Source: UBA940 sp045613745
GTDB taxonomy: Bacteria; Bacteroidota; Bacteroidia; Bacteroidales; Rikenellaceae
NCBI GenBank assembly: GCA_045613745.1
Contig: JAZLBP010000010.1
Coordinates: forward strand, 62,001-126,000
DNA length: 64,000 bases
Direction of reading: 5' to 3'
The first letter of the stretch is position 1, and each line of letters opens with the position of its first letter. Shown piece by piece: positions 27,276 through 35,513 of the stretch. The notes under the pieces are model-generated. The model did not search any database, was not told the origin of the DNA, and saw nothing but the letters and a program-made list of their open reading frames with translations. The position numbers and the translations under genes were made by a program.

Positions 27276-28460
27276 TTACTTGATGCCAAGTTTCTTTTTG
27301 ATATCTTTGGGCAGTGCGTTTTTGTTAACTACGTAGTTCAGAGTACGCAGAGCCACATAGGGTTTCGAAGCGTAGAAGTAACCGCCATAGATGTGGCCGT
27401 CGGTACCCCACGAGTTTTTAACCTTGTAGTACTCGGTGCCGTTTTGGTCGGTAGCCAGACCTACGATGTGCATACCGTGGTCATCGGTAGTGTCGTAGTT
27501 GTCGAAGCTCTCTTGACGCATCTCTTGGGTAATGGTTTTCTCTTTGCCGGGTTTGTCGAGTTTGTAGAGCTCGCGTTGTTTCTCGGCAGCGGTCAGAGCT
27601 ACCCAACGGCTCAACTCGGTACCCTCCATGCTCTCGGTGTCTGCATCGGGCACAACGGCAAAGCCTTTACGCCAAGCGAAACCGGGGTCGCTAACGTCTG
27701 CACCCCAAGCGATGGTGTAGCCATTGTTCAGAGCGTGGTCCATAACTGCCATAAACTCGTCGATGGGCAGGTTGTACGACAGACCCCATTGGGTGTTGTC
27801 GGGAACCTCAATAGCAAAAGCTGTGTAGAAGGGGTGGTGAGTGTACGAAGTAATCGAGATGAAATCGTCGAAGTTAACACCCAGGCTCTCGGCAAAAGCT
27901 GCGGGAGTGTACTCCTTGCCCTCGTAGGTGAAGGTCTCGGGGCTCTCGCCAAGGTAAGCATCGAAGATACCAGCCAGACCTTGTTTCCAAACGGGAGTCA
28001 GGGTCTTCATAGGAGCTTTAACAATTACACCAACGTAAGCTTTAACCAGCGCGTCGAGCTCAGCGTGTTTGTGCAGGTCGGTGCCGTAGTTCAGACCTTT
28101 GTAAGCCTCCTCGGTAACGATACCTTTCTCTTTGATGGTGTTGAAAACGTCGCAGAATGCGCCACCTGCCGAGCAGTTGGCATTGCCGTGCATACGAACA
28201 TAGCGCTCGGCACGTTTCTCATAAGCGTGGCGAACCACATACATATCGGCCAAGTCGAGCTCGGGGCCGCCGGCACGCATAATTTCCGACTCAACGAACG
28301 AGATACCGGAGAACGACCAGCAGGTACCGCTGCTTGCTTGGTTTTTAACCGAAGTAGCCTTCATCACTTTGGTGTCGGTGAATTTGTAGCCTTCGTTGTC
28401 TTGTGCCGAGAGCGAGAACACGCCCAATGCACATACGACTGCGATTAGAAGTTTTTTCAT
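27276..28460 (-). CDS. Secreted C1-family cysteine aminopeptidase (PepC/bleomycin hydrolase-like)
   Basis: Papain-fold peptidase. 394 residues from MKKLLIAVVCALGVFSLSAQ, a signal peptide that marks it as periplasmic or exported, unlike cytosolic PepC. The catalytic triad is readable: Cys in SSGTCWSFSG, His in TDDHGMHIVGLA, Asn in KVKNSWGTDG. The frame is open to 28574, but a TATCTTTG promoter box at 28498-28505 lies in that extension, so 28460 is the start. It leads into the sugar transporter gene. Confidence 0.9.
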   Translation of the reverse strand: MKKLLIAVVCALGVFSLSAQDNEGYKFTDTKVMKATSVKNQASSGTCWSFSGISFVESEIMRAGGPELDLADMYVVRHAYEKRAERYVRMHGNANCSAGGAFCDVFNTIKEKGIVTEEAYKGLNYGTDLHKHAELDALVKAYVGVIVKAPMKTLTPVWKQGLAGIFDAYLGESPETFTYEGKEYTPAAFAESLGVNFDDFISITSYTHHPFYTAFAIEVPDNTQWGLSYNLPIDEFMAVMDHALNNGYTIAWGADVSDPGFAWRKGFAVVPDADTESMEGTELSRWVALTAAEKQRELYKLDKPGKEKTITQEMRQESFDNYDTTDDHGMHIVGLATDQNGTEYYKVKNSWGTDGHIYGGYFYASKPYVALRTLNYVVNKNALPKDIKKKLGIK

Positions 28461-28497
28461 AGTTATTATTTTTCGTTTATTGGTTTCAATATTGCCA

Positions 28498-28505
28498 CAA
28501 AGATA
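28498..28505 (-). promoter_or_regulatory. Promoter -7 box of the C1 peptidase
   Basis: TATCTTTG on the minus strand, 37 bp before the ATG. No -33 TTTG at the right distance. Confidence 0.5.
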
Positions 28506-28634
28506 GCATTTTTTTTGATTATAATATAAAAAAGGTAACAAAACTCCCAAATACCCCAAACATTTCAGTAGCATAGTTTATCTTCTAACTTTCTGTATTA
28601 TTGAGATTTCAAACATCAAAAACAAAAACAGATT

Positions 28635-29660
28635 CTAAATATCAATTGGCACGGGATCGTCGTAGAGATGTTGGTCTGTATGAAGAATCTTCGCTCCACC
28701 GTATCGCTCCACCGCGTAGTAGAATTCATTATAGTGGTTTGACTCCACACCGTGACAGAGTTCGTGCACGATTACTGCGTCAACTTGCAGAGGTGTGCAT
28801 TTCATCAGGTGCATCGAGAGGTCAATATGCTTGTCTTCGGGGTAAAAGCAACCAAGCGTTGAGGTGCCGCGCGAGATATGGCAATATGAGTAGCCAAGGC
28901 CGATGCGCTCCGAGATAGTTTTAAGTCGTTGGGGAAGATACTCCTCGGCGGCTAATTTCATTAGTTTTAGGCCATATCGGATAATCGCCTCGCGCGAAAT
29001 GCGCTCCTCAAAACGAATCGTGCTCGGAGCAATAATTGTGTAGCGCATACCCTCGCGTCGGTAACTAAACGTATTATCGCCTCCTCGCTCTAAACGGAGT
29101 TGAAAGAGAGGATAGTCACGGCTGAGTGTTTCGTCGAGTACCTCAGGCAGATGGCTTTGACACTCTGCGCGTTTCTGCTCACGCACTTGTAAATCATTCC
29201 ACAGCCACGCAACAGCCATATCATAGGGTCGCTCTTTGTCGATGGTCACCTCGGCATAATCCTCTTGGATGCGGCAACTATACACTCCACCCCTCTTGAT
29301 TTTCACACGCCCTATGCCCCACACACGCATCTCGTCGGGCGTGGGTTGCGGTTGCGGTTTTTCGGCCTCCAAGTTGTCAGCGAGTGTCTTAATCCATTCG
29401 CCGTTTGGGTCTTTATAGCGCAACCCAAGCACCGCTAAACGATACCACTTCAGGGCAGTATAGGAGTCTTGAACGACCCCACGTCCGTTATTGTGCGCCC
29501 AACCCAACCAAGCAGCCACAACAGGTCGCATCTGAAATCTGTAAATTGATTCATATAGTGACCGATACAGCAAGGCAACAGCCTCACTATCGTGCATCTT
29601 GTCGGCCCGAAAGAGGTCAACGGCCCGCTGGAAATATGATTTCGGGTTGTTCATCTTCAA
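28635..29660 (-). CDS. Sel1-repeat protein fused to a YgjP-like (DUF45) zinc metallopeptidase domain
   Basis: 341 residues, no signal peptide. The N-terminal ~85 residues contain a Sel1/TPR-like helical repeat (AAWLGWAHNNGRGVVQDSYT). The C-terminal ~200 residues match the YgjP metallopeptidase fold: STLGCFYPEDKHIDLSMHL, then the zinc motif VIVHELCHGVESNHYNEFY, with HELCH and a downstream His. YgjP proteins are usually about 230-250 residues without a Sel1 part. The substrate is unknown. Confidence 0.75.
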   Translation of the reverse strand: MKMNNPKSYFQRAVDLFRADKMHDSEAVALLYRSLYESIYRFQMRPVVAAWLGWAHNNGRGVVQDSYTALKWYRLAVLGLRYKDPNGEWIKTLADNLEAEKPQPQPTPDEMRVWGIGRVKIKRGGVYSCRIQEDYAEVTIDKERPYDMAVAWLWNDLQVREQKRAECQSHLPEVLDETLSRDYPLFQLRLERGGDNTFSYRREGMRYTIIAPSTIRFEERISREAIIRYGLKLMKLAAEEYLPQRLKTISERIGLGYSYCHISRGTSTLGCFYPEDKHIDLSMHLMKCTPLQVDAVIVHELCHGVESNHYNEFYYAVERYGGAKILHTDQHLYDDPVPIDI

Positions 29661-29972
29661 TCAAACAAAAACATAGTCTTACAAAGATACGAAAAACTTA
29701 CCAACGCCCACTCTCACAATTGCATTTAAACAAAAAAAAGACGACCATTCCATCACGGATAAGTCGTCCTTCGAAAGAAATTCAAAAGATTAATATGGCG
29801 GAAAGAAAAGTCAGAAGACTCCCCTACTCCATTCACAAAATATGCCACACAGCCCCGCAGAGCCCCGAAACTCAAAATTATATGGGCAAAAGCGGACAAT
29901 CCCCGCCTTTTTTACTATATTTGCAGGTTGATTTGCAACTTTTCAGAAACCGAAACATCCACGTAGTGGATA
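29661..29972. other. Gene-free interval with two opposed terminators
   Basis: 312 bp between divergent genes. It holds an orphan minus-strand terminator (29738-29776: a GACGAC/GTCGTC stem with ATCC/GGAT inside, then eight T) and a weaker plus-strand one (29887-29915: a GCGG/CCGC stem, then CTTTTTT). No convincing open frame was found. It also holds the promoter of the reductase operon. Confidence 0.5.
29916..29923 (+). promoter_or_regulatory. Promoter -7 box of the steroid-reductase operon
   Basis: TATATTTG, 50 bp before the first ATG. No TTTG at the expected -33 spacing. Confidence 0.5.
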
Positions 29973-30773
29973 ATGCAAACATTTTATCAAACTATGATGA
30001 CACTTGACGGATTTTATACTTTCCTGACGGTAATGGCAGCCATTGCCGCAGTTGTTTTCGTGGTACTCTTCTTTGTGGATGCAGGCTACGGAAAATTCCT
30101 CAACCCCAAATTCGGCCCCACCATTCCTAACCGCATCGGATGGGTACTGATGGAGTGCCCCGTATTCATTGCAATGACCATCGTATGGTTGCTCTCGGAG
30201 CGCACCTGGGAGGTTATGCCGCTGGTATTCTTTGCGATTTTCCAAACACACTACTTCCAACGCTCGTTTATCTTCCCGATGCTGATTCGCGGCAACGGTC
30301 GTATTCCTATCAGTATCATGTTGATGGGCGCAACTTTCAACACCCTCAACGCGCTGATGCAGGGTGGTTGGATCTTCCACTTCGGAGCGATGGTAAACCC
30401 CGCGATGTATGAGATTAGCTGGTTGTGGTCGTGGCAGTTTATCGTAGGTACTTTGATGTGGGCTGCGGGCTTCTTTGTGAACCTGCAAAGCGACTACATC
30501 ATCCGCCACCTACGCAAACCCGGCGACACCCGTCACTACATCCCCCGCGGAGGTATGTTCCGCTATGTGTCGAGCGCCAACTATTTTGGCGAGTTTATGG
30601 AGTGGTGCGGATTTGCCCTTCTGACTTGGAGCCCCGCGGGTGCAGTGTTCGCAATTTGGACATTTGCAAACCTCGGTCCTCGTGCCAACTCCATCTATCA
30701 TAAATACGAAAAAGAGTTCGGCGAGGAGTTTTCCAAACTCAAACTGAAAAGAATGATTCCTTTCATTTACTAA
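29973..30773 (+). CDS. Steroid 5-alpha-reductase family protein (3-oxo-5-alpha-steroid 4-dehydrogenase)
   Basis: Integral membrane, NADPH-dependent reductase of the SRD5A family, reducing the C4-C5 double bond of 3-oxo-steroids to the 5-alpha configuration. 266 residues with six or seven hydrophobic segments. The C-terminal half closely follows animal SRD5A1/2: YIPRGGMFRYVSSANYFGE, then EWCGFALLTWS, GPRA and a terminal IPFIY. ATGs at 29994 and 29997 are alternative starts. It is first of four tightly spaced genes (24, 3 and 9 bp). Substrate identity is inferred from homology only. Confidence 0.85.
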   Translation: MQTFYQTMMTLDGFYTFLTVMAAIAAVVFVVLFFVDAGYGKFLNPKFGPTIPNRIGWVLMECPVFIAMTIVWLLSERTWEVMPLVFFAIFQTHYFQRSFIFPMLIRGNGRIPISIMLMGATFNTLNALMQGGWIFHFGAMVNPAMYEISWLWSWQFIVGTLMWAAGFFVNLQSDYIIRHLRKPGDTRHYIPRGGMFRYVSSANYFGEFMEWCGFALLTWSPAGAVFAIWTFANLGPRANSIYHKYEKEFGEEFSKLKLKRMIPFIY

Positions 30774-30797
30774 GCAAAAACAAAATCACACAATAAA

Positions 30798-32033
30798 ATG
30801 AGTAACACCAAAGATTCTCTGCTGTTTACCCCCTATCAACTGGGTAACACTACCCTGCGCAACCGCACCATCCGTTCGGCTGCGTTCGAAGGAATGGGCA
30901 AAGATTTCAATCCCACTCAAAAACTCAAAGACTATCACGTCAGCGTTGCACGCGGCGGTGTAGGTATGACCACTCTGGCCTATGCCTCGATTAACCGTAG
31001 CGGTATTTCGTTCAACTCGCAACTCTGGCTGCGCGACGAAGTTGTTCCCGCGCTCCGCGATATTACCGACGCAATCCACGCCGAGGGTGCTGCTACAAGC
31101 ATCCAAATCGGCCACTGCGGAAATATGACCCACTGGTCAACCGCAGGCAGCTTCCCCGTGTCGGCATCCAATGGTTTCAACCTCTACTCGCCCACCTTCC
31201 ACCGCCGTATGTCGTACGACGAGATTCGTCAGACTGCCAAGGACTTCGGCACCGCAGTGCACACCGCCCACGAGGCAGGTTTCGACTGTGTGGAGGTACA
31301 CGCAGGTCACGGCTACCTGATTTCGCAATTCCTGTCGCCGTGGACCAACCGCCGTCGTGACGAGTTCGGTGGCTCGCTCGAAAACCGCATGCGTTTTATG
31401 AAGATGTGCCTTACCGAGGTTATGGAGGCTGCTGCCAAAGAGGGAATGTCGGTGCTGGTGAAACACAATATGGAGGATGGCTTCCGTGGCGGTATCCAAA
31501 TCCCCGAGAGCATCGAAATCGCCAAGGAGATTGAGAAATTCGGTGTAAACGGCATCGTACTGTCGAGCGGCTTTGTAAGCCGTGCGCCTATGGCCGTTAT
31601 GCGCGGACGTATCCCGACCAAGACTATGAGCTACTTTATGGGTTGGAACGAGTGGCTGCAAAAGATTGTGGTTGACCTGTTCGGCCAATGGCTCATCAAA
31701 CAATACGACTTCGAGGAGTGTTTCTTCTTGGAGAACGCCAAGAAGTTCCGCGCCGCGCTCAAAGGCCCGCTGGTGTATGTGGGTGGTATCGTGAGCCGCG
31801 AGGGTATCGAGAAGGTACTCGACAGTGGTTTCGAGATGGTACAAATTGCGCGCGCGCTCATCAACGACCCCAACTTTGTGAACAACCTCAAAGCGGGCGA
31901 TATGTCAACCCGTTCGCGTTGCGACCACAAAGACTTCTGCATTGCGCGTATGTACTCCAAAGATATGATGTGCTGCCACAACTGCACCGAGGAGCTGCCC
32001 AAGCGCGTACGCAAAGAGATTGGACTGTTGTAG
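30798..32033 (+). CDS. Old Yellow Enzyme family NADH:flavin oxidoreductase, candidate steroid 5-beta-reductase
   Basis: FMN-dependent ene-reductase. 411 residues covering only the TIM-barrel domain, not the three-domain BaiCD/2,4-dienoyl-CoA reductase form. HAGHGYLISQFLSPWTNRR followed by DEFGGSLENRMRF is the family signature. The C-terminus has a cysteine cluster CDHKDFC...MCCHNC that could hold an Fe-S cluster. In gut Bacteroidales, 5-beta-reductases of this class are encoded beside 5-alpha-reductases and a 3-beta-hydroxysteroid dehydrogenase; this order is repeated here. Confidence 0.8.
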   Translation: MSNTKDSLLFTPYQLGNTTLRNRTIRSAAFEGMGKDFNPTQKLKDYHVSVARGGVGMTTLAYASINRSGISFNSQLWLRDEVVPALRDITDAIHAEGAATSIQIGHCGNMTHWSTAGSFPVSASNGFNLYSPTFHRRMSYDEIRQTAKDFGTAVHTAHEAGFDCVEVHAGHGYLISQFLSPWTNRRRDEFGGSLENRMRFMKMCLTEVMEAAAKEGMSVLVKHNMEDGFRGGIQIPESIEIAKEIEKFGVNGIVLSSGFVSRAPMAVMRGRIPTKTMSYFMGWNEWLQKIVVDLFGQWLIKQYDFEECFFLENAKKFRAALKGPLVYVGGIVSREGIEKVLDSGFEMVQIARALINDPNFVNNLKAGDMSTRSRCDHKDFCIARMYSKDMMCCHNCTEELPKRVRKEIGLL

Positions 32034-32036
32034 GCT

Positions 32037-32864
32037 ATGCTGGGACGTATCGAAAAGGGAAGCCGCACGGCACTCGTAACGGGTGGCGGTAGCGGTATCG
32101 GCAAGCAGCTGGCGCGTCAGTTGGCACGCCGTGGCTTCAACCTTCTGTTGGTGAGCCGCAATAGCGAGCGCCTGCAAGCCGCTGCCGACGAAATCAAAGC
32201 GGAATTTGGTGTCGAGACCGCAACTTACAGCCTCGACTTGGCTGTACAGGACTCGGCCTACCGACTCTACGACTACTGCAAGGAACAGGGCCTCACCATC
32301 GACCTGCTGATAAACGACGCGGGTATGTTCATCTACAACGACGTGCTCAAATGCGACACCAAGCGCATTGAGGACATTCTGAACCTGCACGTTGTGACCC
32401 TCACGCTGATGTGCCGTCTGTTTGGCAAGGATATGGCAGAGAGAGGTTGCGGATGGATTCTCAATCTGGCGTCATACTCCAAGTGGATGTGCTGGCCCGG
32501 TTTGAGCGTGTATAGCGCAAGCAAAAACTATGTAGAGAGCTTCTCGAAGGCGTTTGCTGCCGAGATGCGCGAGAGCGGTGTGAAGGTTATGGCTGTGTCG
32601 CCTGCGGGTGTTACAACCGACCTTTATGGCCTGCCCGAGAATCTGCAAAAGGTGGGTCTGTACTGCGGTGTACTGTGGACTCCGAGCCTGATTGCCAAGG
32701 TGACGCTCAACGCGCTCTTCTTTGGCCGTCGCAAGGGCCTTGTAATGGCAATCCGCAGCTATGTACCCGGCCTGCTGAATGTGGTGGTAATTCCGCTGCT
32801 GACGATTCTTCCCCGCAGCATTGTGTGGGTTATGCGTCAGTGCACCAAATCGTTACAAAGATAA
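32037..32864 (+). CDS. Short-chain dehydrogenase/reductase, candidate hydroxysteroid dehydrogenase
   Basis: 275 residues. NAD(P)-binding motif TGGGSGIGKQLA near the N-terminus, NDAG (usual NxAG), catalytic Ser in LNLASYSKW, and YSASKNYVESF with the Tyr and Lys. The C-terminal ~35 residues are hydrophobic (VPGLLNVVVIPLLTILP), suggesting membrane association, as in the 17-beta-HSD12/3-ketoacyl reductase branch. Starting 3 bp after the OYE gene, it could act on the C3 hydroxyl of a sterol or bile acid; this is inference from context. Confidence 0.78.
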   Translation: MLGRIEKGSRTALVTGGGSGIGKQLARQLARRGFNLLLVSRNSERLQAAADEIKAEFGVETATYSLDLAVQDSAYRLYDYCKEQGLTIDLLINDAGMFIYNDVLKCDTKRIEDILNLHVVTLTLMCRLFGKDMAERGCGWILNLASYSKWMCWPGLSVYSASKNYVESFSKAFAAEMRESGVKVMAVSPAGVTTDLYGLPENLQKVGLYCGVLWTPSLIAKVTLNALFFGRRKGLVMAIRSYVPGLLNVVVIPLLTILPRSIVWVMRQCTKSLQR

Positions 32865-32873
32865 ATCGGATAT

Positions 32874-33503
32874 ATGGCAAAAGTTAAGAACCTGCTGTTC
32901 GACCTCGGCGGAGTGCTGGTCGATTTGTGGTTGGAGAAGTGCTTGAAGGCATTTCACGACCTCGGCTTCGAGGGTATTGACAACGAGCTGCTCAACCCCT
33001 ACCACACCGACGGAATGTTTGGCAACAGCGAGCTGGGTCTGGTGTCGGAGGATGAACTGCGCAACTATGTGCGCGAGCAGGCGGGAAACCCGAGTATCAC
33101 CGACAAGCAAATTGACGACGCCTACTATGAGTTCATCGGCGAGATTCCCGAGTACAAGCTCCAAATGCTGGCCGAGCTCAAAAAACACTATAATATCTAT
33201 ATGCTGAGCAACACCAGCTCGTTTGTATATCCCCGCATCGCGCGCCAGGAGTTTACCAAACTGGGCGCAACGGTGGAGGATTACTTCGACGGCATCTACT
33301 TGTCGTATGAGTTGCATTTGGCCAAGCCCGACCCCAAGGTGTTTGAGCACATTTTGGAGGACGCAGGCATCCGCGCCGAGGAGACTCTGTTCTTCGATGA
33401 TAGTCAGGTAAACCTTGACGCAGCAGCAGAGCTCGGCTTCCAAACCTATCTGGTTGATGTGCAAGAGGATTTCCGCCACGTATTTGAGGAGTTGGAAAAA
33501 TAG
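32874..33503 (+). CDS. HAD-family phosphatase, YihX-like
   Basis: 209 residues of the HAD-IA type. Motif I is FDLGGVLVD, where the second Asp of DxD is replaced by Gly, as in YihX-like sugar phosphatases. Motif II is MLSNTSS, motif III Lys in LAKPDPKVF, motif IV FFDDSQVNLDAA. It closes the putative steroid operon (9 bp gap), but nothing in its sequence ties it to steroids. Confidence 0.8.
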   Translation: MAKVKNLLFDLGGVLVDLWLEKCLKAFHDLGFEGIDNELLNPYHTDGMFGNSELGLVSEDELRNYVREQAGNPSITDKQIDDAYYEFIGEIPEYKLQMLAELKKHYNIYMLSNTSSFVYPRIARQEFTKLGATVEDYFDGIYLSYELHLAKPDPKVFEHILEDAGIRAEETLFFDDSQVNLDAAAELGFQTYLVDVQEDFRHVFEELEK

Positions 33504-33505
33504 AG

Positions 33506-33536
33506 TTTGCAAAGTCCGAAAAAAGGATTAACTTTG
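33506..33536 (+). promoter_or_regulatory. Promoter of tRNA-Pro
   Basis: TTTG 33506-33509 and TAACTTTG 33529-33536, spaced 19 bp, directly after the HAD gene. The predicted leader to the tRNA is ~90 nt and contains a hairpin (ACAAGG 33554-33559 with CCTTGT 33612-33617). Confidence 0.7.
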
Positions 33537-33634
33537 CGGTCGCAAAATCGCCTCACAAGGGGCTGAAATTGCAAAAGTTGTATTATGAGGGCGAGCAAAA
33601 TTCAAAAAGCACCTTGTAAGACAGCTTTCAAGTT

Positions 33635-33709
33635 CGGGGTGTAGCGCAGCCCGGTTAGCGCACCTGCTTTGGGAGCAGGGGGTCCCGCGTTCGAATCGCG
33701 GTACCCCGA
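33635..33709 (+). tRNA. tRNA-Pro (anticodon TGG)
   Basis: Cloverleaf readable: acceptor CGGGGTG with TACCCCG, D-arm AGCGCAGCCCGGTTAGCGC, anticodon arm CCTGC-TTTGGGA-GCAGG giving anticodon TGG, and T-loop GTTCGAATC. CCA is not encoded. Confidence 0.96.
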
Positions 33710-33720
33710 CACAAAAGAAA

Positions 33721-33750
33721 GGCCTATCCAAGTTTTGGGTAGGCTTTTTT
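33721..33750 (+). terminator. Terminator after tRNA-Pro
   Basis: Stem GCCTATCC/GGGTAGGC followed by six T. Confidence 0.85.
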
Positions 33751-33863
33751 AGTATGTTGATTTTCAGCCCAATAATAATAATACAAAAAGCCGCTGAAAT
33801 ATTTGGAATTACTACTCCTTATTACTATTTTGGGGGAAAATAATCAACCTAACACACTTTACT

Positions 33864-34430
33864 ATGGAACGCAAAATCACAACTCCGTTTATAATCGCAG
33901 GCTTGGCAGTGGCATTTGCGGCCGTGTCGGCGTGGGTATGGCTCAGTGGTGGCAAAAATGCACGCGCAGTACGCACAAAATTCAAAATCGGCGGTATGCT
34001 CCTCACCCTTACCACCGCTGTGGCCACACAATCGTGCTTTGATATTAACAATGCTACTTGCTACGCCCCTGCATCAACACCATATTGCGACCTTTTTGAC
34101 GAGGATATGAAATTCGCCAATGGCGACACACTACGGATTTATGCCTCATCCTACGACTACAAATACTACTCCTTCAATATCGTTGACAAAGAGAACAACG
34201 TACTACAAGAGGAGAAATTATCACGTCCCTATCCATTGAGAGAGAACCCCGTGATTGTTGCCGTGGGTAACTATGTGGGTGAGGCCAAAGTAAATGTATA
34301 TGGAGGTGGCGACGAGAACGCAGTCGCACAAGAAAATCATATCAAGAGTTTCGACATCACAATCGAGGCTGTGGCAACACTCCCCGAGGACACAACCGAA
34401 ACCGAAGAGAACACCGACAATGTCGAGTAA
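33864..34430 (+). CDS. Putative lipoprotein partnered with a radical SAM enzyme
   Basis: 188 residues. One hydrophobic helix at residues ~9-28, then a second hydrophobic segment ending in ATQSC (near residue 58), which looks like a lipobox after an internal start. It is followed by a compact domain with CYAPASTPYCDLF and an acidic Glu/Thr-rich tail. Its last 11 bases overlap the start of the radical SAM gene, so translation is probably coupled. It resembles described Bacteroidetes pairs of a small lipoprotein with a radical SAM/SPASM protein. Whether it is the substrate is unproven. Confidence 0.65.
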   Translation: MERKITTPFIIAGLAVAFAAVSAWVWLSGGKNARAVRTKFKIGGMLLTLTTAVATQSCFDINNATCYAPASTPYCDLFDEDMKFANGDTLRIYASSYDYKYYSFNIVDKENNVLQEEKLSRPYPLRENPVIVAVGNYVGEAKVNVYGGGDENAVAQENHIKSFDITIEAVATLPEDTTETEENTDNVE

Positions 34431-35445
34431 ACTATCGCTCGGGCTGGTCGTATTTGAGACTACCGACGCGTGCAACCAGCGTTGCAAATTCTGTTACAAC
34501 CACTGGAAGGCCGACGGCGATGTGTCGGCCGACGCACCCGATTTTCGCCTTGCGCGTCGCACACTGCGCACCCTCTTGTCGCAGGCCGAGGTGACGCAAA
34601 TCTCGATGTCGGGTGGCGAGCCCTTGCTTGTGCCCCGACTGCACGACCTGATATGGAGTGCGCGGTGGGCCGGTTCGGCGGTAAACGTGCTTACCAACGG
34701 CACTCGAATGAAGCCCGACACCCTTGCCATTTTGCACGACTTGGGGGTACAACACATTCAGATACCCATCTTGGCCGACAATGCCGCCCTGCACGACTCC
34801 ATTACGGGACTTGAAGGGTCGTGGCAGAGGTGTACCGACACGGCGCGCCAAGTGGCCGAGATGCGCAAGGATTGGCTGACGCCCGTATTCATCCTATCAA
34901 GGCTCAACCGCGACAACATTGCGCCCACGCTCCGATTGTACAGCAGTTTGGGGTGCAGGATTGCGATGTTCAACCGCTTTAACATCGGCGGCTTGGGTAT
35001 TCACCACGCTGGGGAGCTGACATTGAGCAATGCGGAGTTGCAGGATGCTTTCGCTGTGGCAAGTCGCACCGCAACCGAACTAAATATGCTGCTCCACAAC
35101 GGTGTATGCTCGCCAATGTGCGTACTCGACCCGAGCAAATATCCGCACATCATCTTCTCGCACTGCAACACCGACATCAAAAATCGCCCGCTAACCATCA
35201 ACTATCGCGGTGACGTGCGTTTCTGCAACCACTCGCCACGCGTATTGGGCAACATCCACCAAAAGCCCTTGGCAGAGATTTTGGACGCCACACACATCGG
35301 CAACTTCTATGGCGGCACTCCCGACTATTGCAAAAGTTGCAAGCTGTGGGAGGTATGTCGAGGGGGTTGTCGCGCCGCATCGGAGCAACTCTACGGCACA
35401 TTCAACCGCGTGGACCCGATTGTCGAGCAAACCGACGCCGAATAA
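34420..35445 (+). CDS. Radical SAM/SPASM domain protein
   Basis: 341 residues from MSSKLSLGLVVFETTDAC. The [4Fe-4S]-SAM motif is CNQRCKFCYNHW (CxxxCxxC), with SMSGGEPLL as the SAM-binding GGEP motif. The C-terminal SPASM-like region has VRFCNHS and CKSCKLWEVCRGGCRAASEQ, enough Cys for auxiliary clusters. Such proteins often modify peptides, but the partner here is the overlapping upstream lipoprotein gene. The frame is open to 34294; the chosen ATG avoids long overlap with the neighbour. Confidence 0.85.
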   Translation: MSSKLSLGLVVFETTDACNQRCKFCYNHWKADGDVSADAPDFRLARRTLRTLLSQAEVTQISMSGGEPLLVPRLHDLIWSARWAGSAVNVLTNGTRMKPDTLAILHDLGVQHIQIPILADNAALHDSITGLEGSWQRCTDTARQVAEMRKDWLTPVFILSRLNRDNIAPTLRLYSSLGCRIAMFNRFNIGGLGIHHAGELTLSNAELQDAFAVASRTATELNMLLHNGVCSPMCVLDPSKYPHIIFSHCNTDIKNRPLTINYRGDVRFCNHSPRVLGNIHQKPLAEILDATHIGNFYGGTPDYCKSCKLWEVCRGGCRAASEQLYGTFNRVDPIVEQTDAE

Positions 35446-35459
35446 AAGAGCCCCGAAAA

Positions 35460-35491
35460 TTTGGTTTTTCGCGGGTAATTCCCTAATTTTG
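35460..35491 (+). promoter_or_regulatory. Promoter of ppa
   Basis: TTTG 35460-35463 and TAATTTTG 35484-35491, spaced 20 bp, 23 bp before the ATG. Confidence 0.75.
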
Positions 35492-35513
35492 TAGGAACTA
35501 AACAAAATCCATC

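Noticed and set aside
29405..30007. 200-residue plus-strand frame across the metallopeptidase start and the gap
   Set aside because: It overlaps the 5' part of the minus-strand metallopeptidase gene and the reductase start; composition is low-complexity and no family is recognisable.
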